From assembly GCF_023913755.1 (NCBI RefSeq), contig NZ_JAMXBJ010000046.1:39923-103922 (forward strand): a stretch of DNA of 64,000 nt, written 5' to 3'. Both the position numbers and the translations under genes were made by a program. This stretch comes from Pseudarthrobacter cellobiosi (GTDB lineage: Bacteria > Actinomycetota > Actinomycetes > Actinomycetales > Micrococcaceae). Positions 18,934-27,833 of the stretch are shown here, piece after piece. Position 1 is the first letter of the stretch; each line of letters begins with the position of its first letter. The notes under the pieces are model-generated. The model was not told the DNA's origin, ran no database searches, and saw only the letters and a list, made by a program, of their open reading frames with translations.

Positions 18934-20804
18934 AGGACATTCTCCTTAGCACTTGATGACGCGGTTGAAGACGAAGCAGCTGAAACCAGCATGGTCATCG
19001 GTTCTTTGCCTTCCAGCATCGAAGCCAACAGAGTCTGGGTATAGCGTTCCTTCGGTTCGCGCAGGATCTCCCGCACGGGGCCTTCCTCCACCAGCCGGCC
19101 GTTCTGCATGACCACAACACGGTCGCAGAGGTCAGCCACAACGCCGAAGTTGTGGGTCACCAGGATGACGCCGACGCCGAGCCGGCGCTGGAGGTCGCGG
19201 ATGAGGTCCAGCACATCGGCCTGGACCGTAACGTCCAGTGCCGTGGTGGGCTCATCGGCAATGATGAGGTCCGGTTCGCAGCTGATAGCACCGGCGATGA
19301 GCACACGTTGGGCCATGCCACCGGATACCTCGTGGGGGTAGGCCTTGAAGGTGCGCTCCGGGCTGACGATGCCGACGTCGGAGAGGAGCTTCATGGCTCT
19401 CTTGGTGGCCTCTGCCTTTGAGATTCCCAGGACGCGCATCATGGGCGTAACCAGCTGGTAGCCGATAGTGAAGGCCGGGTCCAGGTTGCTCATGGGTTCC
19501 TGCGGGATGTAGGAAATCCGTTTGCCGCGCAGCTTGGAGAGGCGGTGCTGATTGACCTTGTCCTCACCTGGAGCGACCGTGTAGTTGCCATCGAACTGGA
19601 TGGCGCCGCCCACGATTCGTGCGGTGTCCGGCAGCAGGCCCAGGATGGAGAAGGCCGTCTGGGACTTACCCGACCCGGATTCGCCCACGATGCCGAGGAT
19701 TTCGCCGCGGTCAACGTGGAAGGAGACGTCATCCACCACTTTCTTGATGGATCCGTCGGCCTGGGGGTAGCCGACGCCGAGGTTGGTCACCTTAACGAGG
19801 TGGTGTTCGGTTCCGGCCTCGACGGCCGCAATGGTCTTGCGCGCCGCCTTGGCGGCGCTGGCTGCGGCCGCATCTTCGGCTTGATGAGCTTTCTGCCTGC
19901 GGTGCTTGATCTTTTCGCCGTCTTCCAGGGCGTCGCGGATGGCGTTGCCCAAGAGGACAAGTGCACCGATGGTCAGCGCCATGGCAAATGCAGGCCAGAA
20001 AAGCAGCGTCGGGGTGAGGTAGACGTTTTTGAAGCCTTCGCTGAGCATCACACCCCAGGTGGCCTTGGCCGGATCGCCCAGGCCCAGGAACTCGAGTCCG
20101 GACTGGATGGCGATGGCCACGCCGGCGATCGCCGCCGTCTGGATGATGATGGGCGCGCGGACCACGGAGAAGATGTGGCGGGTGATGATGCTGAGGTCTG
20201 ACAGCCCGGAGACGCGCGCGGCGTCAACGTAGAGCTCGTTGCGGACCGACTGCACCGCTGAGCGCGTCAGGCGGAAGTAGGAAGGGCTGATCAGCACACC
20301 GAACGCGATCATGGCAATCCACACTGACGGACCGAAAGCGGCCCGGATGGTCAGCAGGACGATCAGGCCGGGGAGGCTCATGAGGATGCTGACAACCCAG
20401 TTGGAGACGGCTTCGAACTTGCCGGCGTAGTAGCCAGCCACGAGGCCGGCGGGCAGGCCGATCGCGATGGCGACGGCGGCGCAAAGGAGCGCGGAGCTGA
20501 GCGTCAGCTGCGCCCCGAAGAGCAGCCGGCTCCAGACGTCACGGCCTGAGCTGTCAGTGCCCAGGATGTTAACCGCGTCCGGGGCTGCGAGAGTCTTGGA
20601 GATGTTGGCGAAGTTTTCGTCGAACGGGGCCAGGACATCGGCGAAGACGGCCATGCTGGCCATGGCCAGAAGGATGGCGATGGAGATGATGCCCATTGGA
20701 TTCTTGAACAGCCGTTTGAGGACTGTTGACCGGACGACAGTTCCGGTCTGGCCTGACGTTCCGGGGATGGGTGTCAGGGCTGAGGTTTCGACGGACTCGG
20801 TCAC
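18930..20804 (-). CDS. Fused ABC permease (DppC-like) and ATPase (DppD-like)
   Basis: A 624-aa continuous frame. Residues 30-295 are a DppC-type permease: [16 protein letters not shown], several membrane helices and the EAA loop [17 protein letters not shown] near 190-204. An Ala/Lys linker (300-330) leads to an ABC ATPase: Walker [10 protein letters not shown] (374-382), Q-loop [12 protein letters not shown], signature [14 protein letters not shown], Walker [25 protein letters not shown]. Normally these are two genes; dimeric ABC importers need one permease of each type, so the fusion fixes a 1:1 permease:ATPase ratio. GTG start; 4-bp overlaps with both neighbouring genes in the operon. Confidence 0.9.
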   Translation of the reverse strand: MTESVETSALTPIPGTSGQTGTVVRSTVLKRLFKNPMGIISIAILLAMASMAVFADVLAPFDENFANISKTLAAPDAVNILGTDSSGRDVWSRLLFGAQLTLSSALLCAAVAIAIGLPAGLVAGYYAGKFEAVSNWVVSILMSLPGLIVLLTIRAAFGPSVWIAMIAFGVLISPSYFRLTRSAVQSVRNELYVDAARVSGLSDLSIITRHIFSVVRAPIIIQTAAIAGVAIAIQSGLEFLGLGDPAKATWGVMLSEGFKNVYLTPTLLFWPAFAMALTIGALVLLGNAIRDALEDGEKIKHRRQKAHQAEDAAAASAAKAARKTIAAVEAGTEHHLVKVTNLGVGYPQADGSIKKVVDDVSFHVDRGEILGIVGESGSGKSQTAFSILGLLPDTARIVGGAIQFDGNYTVAPGEDKVNQHRLSKLRGKRISYIPQEPMSNLDPAFTIGYQLVTPMMRVLGISKAEATKRAMKLLSDVGIVSPERTFKAYPHEVSGGMAQRVLIAGAISCEPDLIIADEPTTALDVTVQADVLDLIRDLQRRLGVGVILVTHNFGVVADLCDRVVVMQNGRLVEEGPVREILREPKERYTQTLLASMLEGKEPMTMLVSAASSSTASSSAKENVL

Positions 20805-21742
20805 GAGGCACGCACCTTCGGGTTAAGCCAGCCGTTGAGCAGGTCAACGATGAGGTTGACCACAATGACGACGGCGACAGTGTACATAACAACGCCCATG
20901 ACCACCGGCTGGTCACTCTGGCTGGTGGCGGCTACGGCCAGCGGCCCCATGCCGGGAAGGGCAAAGATCTGCTCGATGATGACCACGCCGCCCAGCATGC
21001 CGATCAACTGGAGGCTGAGCACGGTCAGTCCAGCCGGAGCTGCGCTGCGCAGGACGTGCTTGAACAGGACCTCGCGCTCACCGATGCCGCGGCTGCGCAG
21101 GGTGCGGACGTAATCGCGTTCGAGCTGCTTGATGACTGCGCTGCGAATCTGCTGGGCACCGCCGGTGACGCCGTTGATCAGCAGGGCGATCACCGGAAGG
21201 GTCAGGGAAAGCACCCAGGCATCCGCGCCGACACCGGGCGAAATGGTACTGGTGGCGGGGAACAGGCCCATCTGGATAGCAAGGATGGTCACCAGGATGA
21301 TGCCGATGACAAAGCCGGGGACAGAATCGCCGATGATGGCACCGATCTGGACCACGCGGTCCACCCAGCCGCGCTTTACTGCTGCGGCGACGCCGATGAG
21401 GGTGGCGATGATGGAGATCAGGAGCATGGCTGCAATCACCATGGTCATGGTCACCGGAATGCGCGTGGCGAGGGCGTGGGAGACGGGTTCAGAGGTGAAC
21501 CAGGATGTGCCCAGGTCCCCCTGCAGGGCGCCCGTGAGCCAGCTGAAGTAGCGCGTGATGATGGGCTGGTCCAGCCCCAGCTCGGCTTCCTTCACGGCCA
21601 GCTGATCCGGCGTGGCCTGGTCGCCCAGGATGTTCCGCGCAATGCTGCCGCTCGATACGTAGAGCAGGGAAAAAACGAGGATCGAGACGGCGAACAGGAC
21701 TACGAGTCCGCTGCCGAGGCGTTTAAGGATGAAAGTGATCAT
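20801..21742 (-). CDS. ABC importer permease (DppB/OppB-like)
   Basis: A 313-aa integral membrane protein. The start MITFILKRLGSGLVVLFAVS is preceded by GGAGCCAGCA; earlier in-frame codons do not fit the family. It has the DppB hallmark KRLGSGLVVLFAVSILVFSLL first helix, GDLGTSWFTSEPVSHAL, and the EAA loop LERDYVRTLRSRGIGEREVL. It works with the fused permease-ATPase and the downstream ATPase. Substrate class is peptides or, in catabolic clusters like this one, oligosaccharides. Confidence 0.93.
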   Translation of the reverse strand: MITFILKRLGSGLVVLFAVSILVFSLLYVSSGSIARNILGDQATPDQLAVKEAELGLDQPIITRYFSWLTGALQGDLGTSWFTSEPVSHALATRIPVTMTMVIAAMLLISIIATLIGVAAAVKRGWVDRVVQIGAIIGDSVPGFVIGIILVTILAIQMGLFPATSTISPGVGADAWVLSLTLPVIALLINGVTGGAQQIRSAVIKQLERDYVRTLRSRGIGEREVLFKHVLRSAAPAGLTVLSLQLIGMLGGVVIIEQIFALPGMGPLAVAATSQSDQPVVMGVVMYTVAVVIVVNLIVDLLNGWLNPKVRAS

Positions 21743-21779
21743 TGCTGGCTCCATTGAACTGGCATGGATTGGTTGCCCG

Positions 21780-21815
21780 GTCCGGCAGCCCATCGTTGGT
21801 GATGGGCTGCCGGAC
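21780..21815. terminator. Intercistronic hairpin between binding protein and permease
   Basis: Perfect 15-bp arms GTCCGGCAGCCCATC and GATGGGCTGCCGGAC with a 6-base loop lie between the binding-protein stop (21851) and the permease start (21742). All genes run in the same direction, so it probably attenuates or stabilises the transcript to give excess binding protein. Confidence 0.65.
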
Positions 21816-21850
21816 CTGCGCAGGGTTATTGTGTGGCTACGTACCCGGTA

Positions 21851-23377
21851 TTACTTGGCCGGCGAGTAGTTGTAGATCGACGGAACGGCCTGCTGGACCT
21901 GCGGTTCCACGGTGATCTTGGAGTTGTGGTAGTACATCTGGTTCACGCGGAACATCGGGGCGAACCAGGCCTGCTCCACAACGTACTTGTTGACTTCCTG
22001 GGCCAGCTTGCCAGCGTCCTTGCCGCCCTTCTCGACTGCATCGATCTTGGCCTGCAGCTCGGGAGTGGTGTTCTTGAACGGGTTGTAGAGGGCCTTCGTG
22101 GAGATGATCTGGTTGGTGGCAACCCACGGCTCACCCTGGAAGAGGGAGAAGAACATGGTGGTGAACTTCTGGGCGGCGACATCGCTGGTGAACGTGTTGG
22201 TGATGGCGGCACCAATGTTCACGGTGATTCCAACGTCCGCCAGCTGCTGCTTGATCACTGCGAGCTGGGTTTCCCAGCCCGGAACCGACGGGATGTCGAG
22301 GACGACGCCGGTCTCGTAGCCGGCTTCCTTCAGGAGGGCCTTGGCCTTGGCCGGATCGTAGCTGTAGTAGTTCTCCAGCTCTTCGGTCCATGCACCGCTG
22401 GCCTTGCCGAACGGCTGCGACGTGGGGGTGCCCTGGCCCATCAGGACCTGGTCCAGGATGGTCTTGCGGTCAAAGGCGTAGTTGATCGCCTGGCGGACCT
22501 TGACGTTCCCCAGCGCGGGGTTCTTGGTACCGTCGCGGTCCATCAACAGGAGACCCTGCCAGTCCACCTCGGTGGCGACCAGGTTCATCTTGGCGCCTTC
22601 AGCCTGCTTGCCGGTCTTGGGGTCCAGCAGCGTGGCGTCCACCTGGCCCGAAACGAGGGCGTTGGTGCGGGCGGTCAGGTCAATCAGGATCTTGAAGGTG
22701 ACCTTCTCGAACTTCTGGAGGTCCTTGTTCCAGTAGTCCTTGCGGGCGGCGAACACCGACTGCGAGTCCTTCACTGTGGCGGCCTTGTCCATAACATACG
22801 GGCCGCTGCCTACGGGCTCGGTCTTGATGGCGTCGGTGCCCAGCGCCTTGGGGCTGCCCATCAGGCCGGCGGCCTGGCTGAGGTAGAACTCCAGGGACGG
22901 ATCCGGGGCGGTCAGGTTCAGTTCGATGGTGTCGGCGTCAACAACCTTGACGTCTGAGACGGCGGTCAGCTGGGCCATCTGCGGGCCGTTGGCCTTCTTG
23001 AAGTGGTCCATGTTGGCCTTGGCGGCCTCAGCGTCGAACTTTGCGCCGTCGCTGAAGGTCACGTCCGTGCGGAGGTCAACGGTGAGCTTGGTGTTGGTCT
23101 CGTTGTACTTCCACGCGGTGGCCAGCATGGGGCTGAGCTTGCCGTCCGGTTCCCGCAGGATCAGGGAGTCGTACGCTGCCTGGTAAGGCTGGAGATAGTG
23201 ACCGACGTGGGCCTGTGCCGGGTCCCAGGAGCGGAGTTCCTGAACTGCACCCAGTGACAGCGTCGCTGTTTTGGCCGTTGCGCCGGCGCCGGCGGGAGCG
23301 CCGCCGCCGCAGGCGGTCAGCGCCAGTGCTGAGCTGATGATAAGAGCGGCAGCTGCCGCCTTGGGACCTAACTTCAT
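21851..23377 (-). CDS. ABC importer substrate-binding lipoprotein (family 5)
   Basis: A 508-aa extracytoplasmic binding protein. The start MKLGPKAAAAALIISSALAL is chosen because it yields a lipoprotein signal with lipobox LTAC followed by GGGAP; GGAGCC lies upstream. The mature protein has the SBP_bac_5 pattern: RSWDPAQAHVGHYLQPYQAAYDSLI, LRTDVTFSDGAKFDAEAAKAN, VRQAINYAFDRKTILDQVLMGQGTP. It feeds the permeases that follow. Ligand unknown; the family binds peptides, opines, nickel or oligosaccharides, and neighbours here argue for a glycoside. Confidence 0.93.
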   Translation of the reverse strand: MKLGPKAAAAALIISSALALTACGGGAPAGAGATAKTATLSLGAVQELRSWDPAQAHVGHYLQPYQAAYDSLILREPDGKLSPMLATAWKYNETNTKLTVDLRTDVTFSDGAKFDAEAAKANMDHFKKANGPQMAQLTAVSDVKVVDADTIELNLTAPDPSLEFYLSQAAGLMGSPKALGTDAIKTEPVGSGPYVMDKAATVKDSQSVFAARKDYWNKDLQKFEKVTFKILIDLTARTNALVSGQVDATLLDPKTGKQAEGAKMNLVATEVDWQGLLLMDRDGTKNPALGNVKVRQAINYAFDRKTILDQVLMGQGTPTSQPFGKASGAWTEELENYYSYDPAKAKALLKEAGYETGVVLDIPSVPGWETQLAVIKQQLADVGITVNIGAAITNTFTSDVAAQKFTTMFFSLFQGEPWVATNQIISTKALYNPFKNTTPELQAKIDAVEKGGKDAGKLAQEVNKYVVEQAWFAPMFRVNQMYYHNSKITVEPQVQQAVPSIYNYSPAK

Positions 23378-23417
23378 TGTTGGCTCCTGAATCTGTGGAA
23401 CGTGAGAGTTGCGATTG

Positions 23418-23445
23418 GGCCGGTGTGGCGTGGGCCACACCGGCC
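23418..23445. other. Hairpin in the 5' leader of the binding-protein mRNA
   Basis: GGCCGGTGTGGC and GCCACACCGGCC pair perfectly around a 4-base loop. It sits between the LacI-type operator (23480) and the start codon (23377), hence within the leader of the minus-strand transcript. It may stabilise the mRNA or tune initiation. Confidence 0.45.
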
Positions 23446-23479
23446 TTCCGAGATTCAGAGTACGCATGATTGCCAACTT

Positions 23480-23495
23480 TGGCAACCGATTGTCA
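23480..23495. promoter_or_regulatory. LacI-type operator upstream of ABC importer operon
   Basis: TGGCAACCGATTGTCA, a 16-bp imperfect palindrome of the same class as at 14661 and 25553. It overlaps a second dyad, TTGCCAACTTTGGCAA (23470-23485). It lies about 100 bp upstream of the binding-protein start. Confidence 0.75.
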
Positions 23496-23570
23496 ATATT
23501 GTTGCAATCTAAGCGAGAATCGCCGTGAATGAAACGTTCTAAAGGCCTTCAACCGGTTGCCGCGAGGAGG

Positions 23571-24584
23571 TCAGGAGTCTTTCGCCGCCGCGTCCGGGTA
23601 GCTCTGGCGGTAGATTTCCTTGACGATCTTCAGAGATTTCTCTGCTTCTTCCGGATCGATCCAGAACGGGCCTTCGTCACCGAGCCGGGCATAGAAGTCA
23701 CTGATGAGCAGCTCATGCGAGACCCCCCAGTAGGCGCGCCCGCCGGACTCCACCACACGCTCGGGGACCACGTCCACGCGGCCGTCCGCATAAGTGACCG
23801 TCAAGTCCCCACGAAGACTGAGAGTCGCTCTTTCCGTGACAATGTCCAGCGTGACCGGCGCGTTCACGGCGTTGGCCAGCGTTGCGTAGAAGGCGCTGCG
23901 CGCACCGTTGGCGTGCTGGGCAACAAACTCCGCCGTATCCTCCACCTCGATGGTTTCGCCCAGGAACCTGGTGGCCGCGTTGCCGGACAACGAAACGACG
24001 TCGCCCACCAGCCACTGCAGCAGGTCCACGGTGTGGATGGCCTGGTTCATCATGAGCCCACCACCGCCACCCGCCCAGGTGCCGCGCCAGGGCCGGCTGC
24101 GGTAGTAGTCGGCGTCGCGGTGCCACAGCACCGTAGCTGACGCCCCTAGTACCGCGCCCAGTTCGCCGGAGGAAAGCAGTGCGTGCATGGCCTGCGCGGT
24201 GGCGTTGTAGCGGTTCTGGAAGCAGACGGCGATCTTGGCAGTGGACGCTTTGGCGGCCTCCACCAGCCGGCGGCCCTCCTCGAGCGTATGCGCCAGCGGC
24301 TTTTCCACAATGACATTCACGCCGCGCTCCAGGCAGTCCGCCGCGATGGAGGCATGCATGTTGTGCGGCGTCGTAATGTGCACAACATCCGGCCCCACGG
24401 CCTCGATCAGGCTGAGGTGATCCGGGAATCCCGGGACGCCATAGGCGGCCACAGCGGCCGCAAGGCGGCCGGGATCTGAGTCACAGACACCGGCCAGCCG
24501 CGCGCCGTCGAGCTTTGCGATGGCCTCAAAGTGCACTGCCGAAACATCACCGCAGCCGATGACTGCGGCCCTGAGGCCGGTCAC
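23571..24584 (-). CDS. Gfo/Idh/MocA-family sugar dehydrogenase
   Basis: A 337-aa NAD(P)-dependent oxidoreductase starting MTGLRAAVIGCGDVSAVHFE. The EKP motif is VIVEKPLAHTLEEG, and the active-site region is AGGGGLMMNQAIHTVDLLQW with the catalytic-type histidine. It overlaps the upstream isomerase by 4 bp, giving a two-gene operon that points toward the ABC importer. It duplicates the 15880-17980 dehydrogenase/isomerase pair at the level of gene order. The reaction is probably oxidation or reduction of a sugar ring carbon. Confidence 0.87.
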   Translation of the reverse strand: MTGLRAAVIGCGDVSAVHFEAIAKLDGARLAGVCDSDPGRLAAAVAAYGVPGFPDHLSLIEAVGPDVVHITTPHNMHASIAADCLERGVNVIVEKPLAHTLEEGRRLVEAAKASTAKIAVCFQNRYNATAQAMHALLSSGELGAVLGASATVLWHRDADYYRSRPWRGTWAGGGGGLMMNQAIHTVDLLQWLVGDVVSLSGNAATRFLGETIEVEDTAEFVAQHANGARSAFYATLANAVNAPVTLDIVTERATLSLRGDLTVTYADGRVDVVPERVVESGGRAYWGVSHELLISDFYARLGDEGPFWIDPEEAEKSLKIVKEIYRQSYPDAAAKDS

Positions 24585-25441
24585 GAAAGTACGATTCCGT
24601 TCTTGGCAGCCAGGCCCGCGAAGGCGCGGGCGGCGGAGCCAAAGGCAACCGGCCCCGAGAAGCCGCCCAGTTCGTGGTGGCTGGCCAGGTGGGGCTCAAG
24701 GGAGGCAAAGCCGGCATAACCGTCCGCCTTCAGGGCGGCAATGGTGGCGTCGAGTTCGCCGTCGCCCTCGCCGGAAGGCACAACTTCACCCGTGGCCATG
24801 ATGGCGTCCTTAACCTGGAGGTATTCGAGGTACGGGCGCAGCATGGCGTAGCCGTCGGTGTAGGGCCGGACGCCCACCTGGACGAAGTTGGCGTTGTCCC
24901 AGGCGATCCGCAGTGCGGGAGAGTCCACGGACTCCATGATGTCCAGGACGCGCTGCGGCGTATCGCCGTAGATGTCCTTTTCGTTCTCGTGCAAAAGTAC
25001 GACGCCGGCGCTTGCGGCTTCAGCGGCCAGTGCCCGCATGCGCGTGATGACGTCGTCGCGGATTTCCTCCGGCGTCTGGTCTTCGCTCCGGAAGAAGGAG
25101 AAGATCCGGATGTACTTGGTGTCCAGGCCCTTGGCCACGGAGATGATCTGGCGGAGGCGCTCCACCTCGTGCTCCACGGGCAGGCTGATGTCCACCTTGC
25201 CGATGGGGCTGGCGACGGCGGAGACCTTCAGGCCCTTGGCGTCCAGGAGTTCCTTGAGCTCGGATACCTGCCCAGGCGTCAGTTCGGAGACGTTAACGCC
25301 CCAGGCGCTGCGTACTTCGATGTAGCTCGCCCCAAGTGCCAGCAGGACAGCGGCCTGGATGGCGGGGTCCGTATCCACTTCATCGCCGAATCCTGAGAGC
25401 GTCCAGACTGTGCTGGCCGCTTCGGTTGTTGCTTCGGTCAC
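24581..25441 (-). CDS. Sugar phosphate isomerase/epimerase (TIM barrel)
   Basis: A 286-aa xylose-isomerase-like TIM-barrel protein. The first strand is VWTLSGFGDEVDTDPAIQAA, and putative metal ligands occur in VLLHENEKDIYGDTPQRV (Glu), RIAWDNANFVQVG (Asp) and LEPHLASHHELGG (Glu/His). It opens the operon with the dehydrogenase at 23571. Its promoter faces the divergent LacI gene, with the operator at 25553 between them, so it is expected to be repressed by a LacI protein. Confidence 0.87.
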   Translation of the reverse strand: MTEATTEAASTVWTLSGFGDEVDTDPAIQAAVLLALGASYIEVRSAWGVNVSELTPGQVSELKELLDAKGLKVSAVASPIGKVDISLPVEHEVERLRQIISVAKGLDTKYIRIFSFFRSEDQTPEEIRDDVITRMRALAAEAASAGVVLLHENEKDIYGDTPQRVLDIMESVDSPALRIAWDNANFVQVGVRPYTDGYAMLRPYLEYLQVKDAIMATGEVVPSGEGDGELDATIAALKADGYAGFASLEPHLASHHELGGFSGPVAFGSAARAFAGLAAKNGIVLS

Positions 25442-25552
25442 GGGAATCTCCTTCGGTATGCCCGCGACGGGACAGCCTTGGTGCCGCTCCGGCGCGCGGG
25501 TGACTCAGTTCACAAAAAGTGCTGCCCTAAGTCTAGACACGTCAACCATCAA

Positions 25553-25568
25553 TGACAACCGATTGCCA
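25553..25568. promoter_or_regulatory. LacI-type operator in divergent lacI/isomerase promoter
   Basis: TGACAACCGATTGCCA, a 16-bp imperfect palindrome. Further half sites TGTGGCAACC follow at about 25581 and 25606. It controls both the isomerase-dehydrogenase operon (minus) and the lacI gene (plus). Confidence 0.75.
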
Positions 25569-25656
25569 AATGATTGCATGCTGTGGCAACCTAGAGCTAC
25601 AGGGATGTGGCAACCGTCACAAGCCCCCTGTCATCCCGTTCAGTGAGGAGCGCGCC

Positions 25657-26679
25657 ATGGCGATGCAAGCAGCCGGAACAGACCGCCCGGCCACCATCCA
25701 TGACATCGCCGCGATCTGCGGGGTGGCCGCCTCCACCGTGTCCCGCGCACTTTCCACTCCGGACCGGGTCAACATCCGTACCCGTGCGCGGATCGAAGCG
25801 GCAGCGGCCGAACTGAACTACACGCCGAACAGCCAGGCGAAGGCGCTGAGCTCCGGCCGCACCGGCGCCGTCGGCGTCCTGGTGCCTGACATCACCAATC
25901 CGTTCTATTTTGACCTCATCCGTGGCACACAGCTGCAGCTCAAGGCGGCCGGATACACCCAGCTGCTTGTGGACACGGAAGAGTCCGACGAGGTGGAGGC
26001 CTCCACCGTGGAGCAGCTGCGCAAGAGCGCTGACGGAATCATCGTCACCGCGTCCAGGCTCAGCGATGAGGCGCTGCTGGCCGCGGCCGCCAAGATTCCC
26101 ATGGTGACCATCAACCGCGACGTACCCGGCGTTCCCGCCGTCGTCATTGACACGCCGTCCGCCACCAGCCAGGCACTGGACCACCTGATTTCCCTCGGCC
26201 ACATCCGGATCGCCTACATGGCGGGACCACTGACATCCCAATCCAGCACCCTCCGCTGGACAGCCCTGGCGGCCGCCGCCGAGGACCGCGGCGTGGATGT
26301 GCGCAGGCTGGGCCCGTTCGCCCCTAAGACGCAATCAGGTGCCGCCGCAGCAGACGCGGCCGTGCACTCCGGTGTCACCGCCTGTATTGCCTTCAACGAC
26401 CTCATCGCCATCGGCATGCTCCAGCGGCTACGCGAACGCGGCATCCGGGTCCCGGAGGACATGAGCGTGGTGGGCTGCGACGACATCTTCGGCGCGGACT
26501 TCTGCAATCCCCCGCTGACCACCATGGCTTCCCCGATCGAACAGGCCGGCCGCGTGGCCGTGTCCATGCTCCTGGCCCAGCTCAACCCGCTGGCGGGCGG
26601 TGGCAGCCGCAGCCGCTCCCTGATGCCCACGCATCTCACAGTGCGCGGTTCAACCGGAGCGGCACCCGCAGCGCTGTAG
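25657..26679 (+). CDS. LacI-family transcriptional regulator
   Basis: A 340-aa repressor. The start at 25657 is set by GTGAGGAG 6 bp upstream; an earlier in-frame start adds 35 residues without similarity. The HTH is ATIHDIAAICGVAASTVSRAL, followed by VNIRTRARIEAAAAELNYTPN. The effector-binding core has GVLVPDITNPFYFDLIRGTQ and ends CDDIFGADFCNPPLTTMASP. Recognition helix residues AASTVSRAL closely match those of the 14712 regulator (NASTVSRAL), so both may bind the same CAACCG-centred operators. It is probably autoregulated through the site at 25553. Confidence 0.93.
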   Translation: MAMQAAGTDRPATIHDIAAICGVAASTVSRALSTPDRVNIRTRARIEAAAAELNYTPNSQAKALSSGRTGAVGVLVPDITNPFYFDLIRGTQLQLKAAGYTQLLVDTEESDEVEASTVEQLRKSADGIIVTASRLSDEALLAAAAKIPMVTINRDVPGVPAVVIDTPSATSQALDHLISLGHIRIAYMAGPLTSQSSTLRWTALAAAAEDRGVDVRRLGPFAPKTQSGAAAADAAVHSGVTACIAFNDLIAIGMLQRLRERGIRVPEDMSVVGCDDIFGADFCNPPLTTMASPIEQAGRVAVSMLLAQLNPLAGGGSRSRSLMPTHLTVRGSTGAAPAAL

Positions 26680-26818
26680 CCCCGGGCCCCAAGTGTCCCT
26701 TCGCGCTGGGTTTTCAATTGTCCGTTCGCGCCGGGCGGTGAGTGGTTCGGGTGGACACGTGGGTGGTTCGGGTGGACACAGTTGAGCGTTGTTGACAGCG
26801 CTGACTAGGCTGGATCAC

Positions 26819-27640
26819 ATGCGCGAACTCCAAGCCACCATCATCGAAGAAATGGGCGTGCAGCCCCGGATCGACCCCCTCGGGGAGGTTCGCAAGCGGG
26901 TGGATTTCCTGAAGGATTACCTCCGGGCAACCCACACCAAGGGCTTTGTCCTGGGCATCTCGGGCGGGCTGGACTCCTCCCTCGCCGGCAGGCTGGCCCA
27001 GCTGGCTGTGGAGGAGCTGGAAGCCGAAGGCGTGGAGGCCAACTTCGTGGCGGTCCGCCTTCCGTACGTCGTCCAGCATGACGAGGACGACGCCCAGGCC
27101 GCACTGGACTTCATCCAGGCCAAGACGGAATGGACCTTCAACATCTCCGCCGCCGTGGATGGCTTCGAGGACGAATTCGAGAAGACTGTGGGCAACGGAA
27201 TCTCCGATTTCCACAAGGGAAACACCAAGGCACGCACGCGGATGATCGCCCAGTACGCGCTGGCCGGCGAACACAACTACCTGGTGATCGGCACCGACCA
27301 CGGCGCAGAGTCCGTCACCGGGTTCTTCACGAAATTCGGCGACGGCGGCGCGGACATCCTGCCGCTGTTCGGCCTCAACAAACGCCAGAACCGTGAACTG
27401 CTGGCCGAACTGGGCGCCCCTGCCCGGGTCTGGGAAAAAGTACCCACCGCGGACCTTCTGGACGGCAAGCCCGGACGCACCGATGAGGACGAACTGGGCC
27501 TGAGCTATGACCAGATCGATGATTACCTAGAAGGCCGGGACATCCCCGAGGCGGCCGCCGAGCTGATCGAGCAGAAGTACCTCCGCACGCGCCACAAGCG
27601 CACCGTGCCGGTCACCATCTTCGACACTTGGTGGAAATAG
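26819..27640 (+). CDS. nadE: NAD+ synthetase, ammonia-dependent
   Basis: A 273-aa enzyme converting nicotinate adenine dinucleotide, ATP and ammonia to NAD+. The start [14 protein letters not shown] matches short NadE proteins (E. coli is 275 aa); no glutaminase domain is present. The ATP pyrophosphatase P-loop SGGLDSS is at 48-54. [20 protein letters not shown] and [21 protein letters not shown] are the family loops. It is convergent with the IclR gene, with a large hairpin between the two. Just upstream are two direct copies of a short GTGGTTCGGGTGGACAC sequence. Confidence 0.95.
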   Translation: MRELQATIIEEMGVQPRIDPLGEVRKRVDFLKDYLRATHTKGFVLGISGGLDSSLAGRLAQLAVEELEAEGVEANFVAVRLPYVVQHDEDDAQAALDFIQAKTEWTFNISAAVDGFEDEFEKTVGNGISDFHKGNTKARTRMIAQYALAGEHNYLVIGTDHGAESVTGFFTKFGDGGADILPLFGLNKRQNRELLAELGAPARVWEKVPTADLLDGKPGRTDEDELGLSYDQIDDYLEGRDIPEAAAELIEQKYLRTRHKRTVPVTIFDTWWK

Positions 27641-27681
27641 GCGGCAGCCGAGGTACGCCGGGTCGGGCTGTCAGCCGAACC

Positions 27682-27748
27682 GGGGCACTTTGAACCCTGT
27701 CTGGACCGGTCCCGCCCGGAACACGGCGTGTCCGTGTCAAAGTGCCCC
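27682..27748. terminator. Nested palindrome between convergent nadE and iclR
   Basis: Outer arms GGGGCACTTTGA (27682-27693) and TCAAAGTGCCCC (27737-27748) are exact reverse complements. The 43-base interior has weaker GC-rich pairing. The position fits a bidirectional terminator. Confidence 0.6.
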
Positions 27749-27833
27749 ACAATGGCCCGCGGGGTATCCCTGGCGCGCTCCAGCCGGCGCGCTTCCAGCC
27801 GGTGCGCGGGTCAGCCACACTCCGCCGAGCGGT

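Noticed and set aside
26700..26780. Short direct repeats (GTGGTTCGGGTGGACAC, two copies) considered as a CRISPR remnant or iterons
   Set aside because: Only two copies, no unique spacers and no cas or rep genes nearby.
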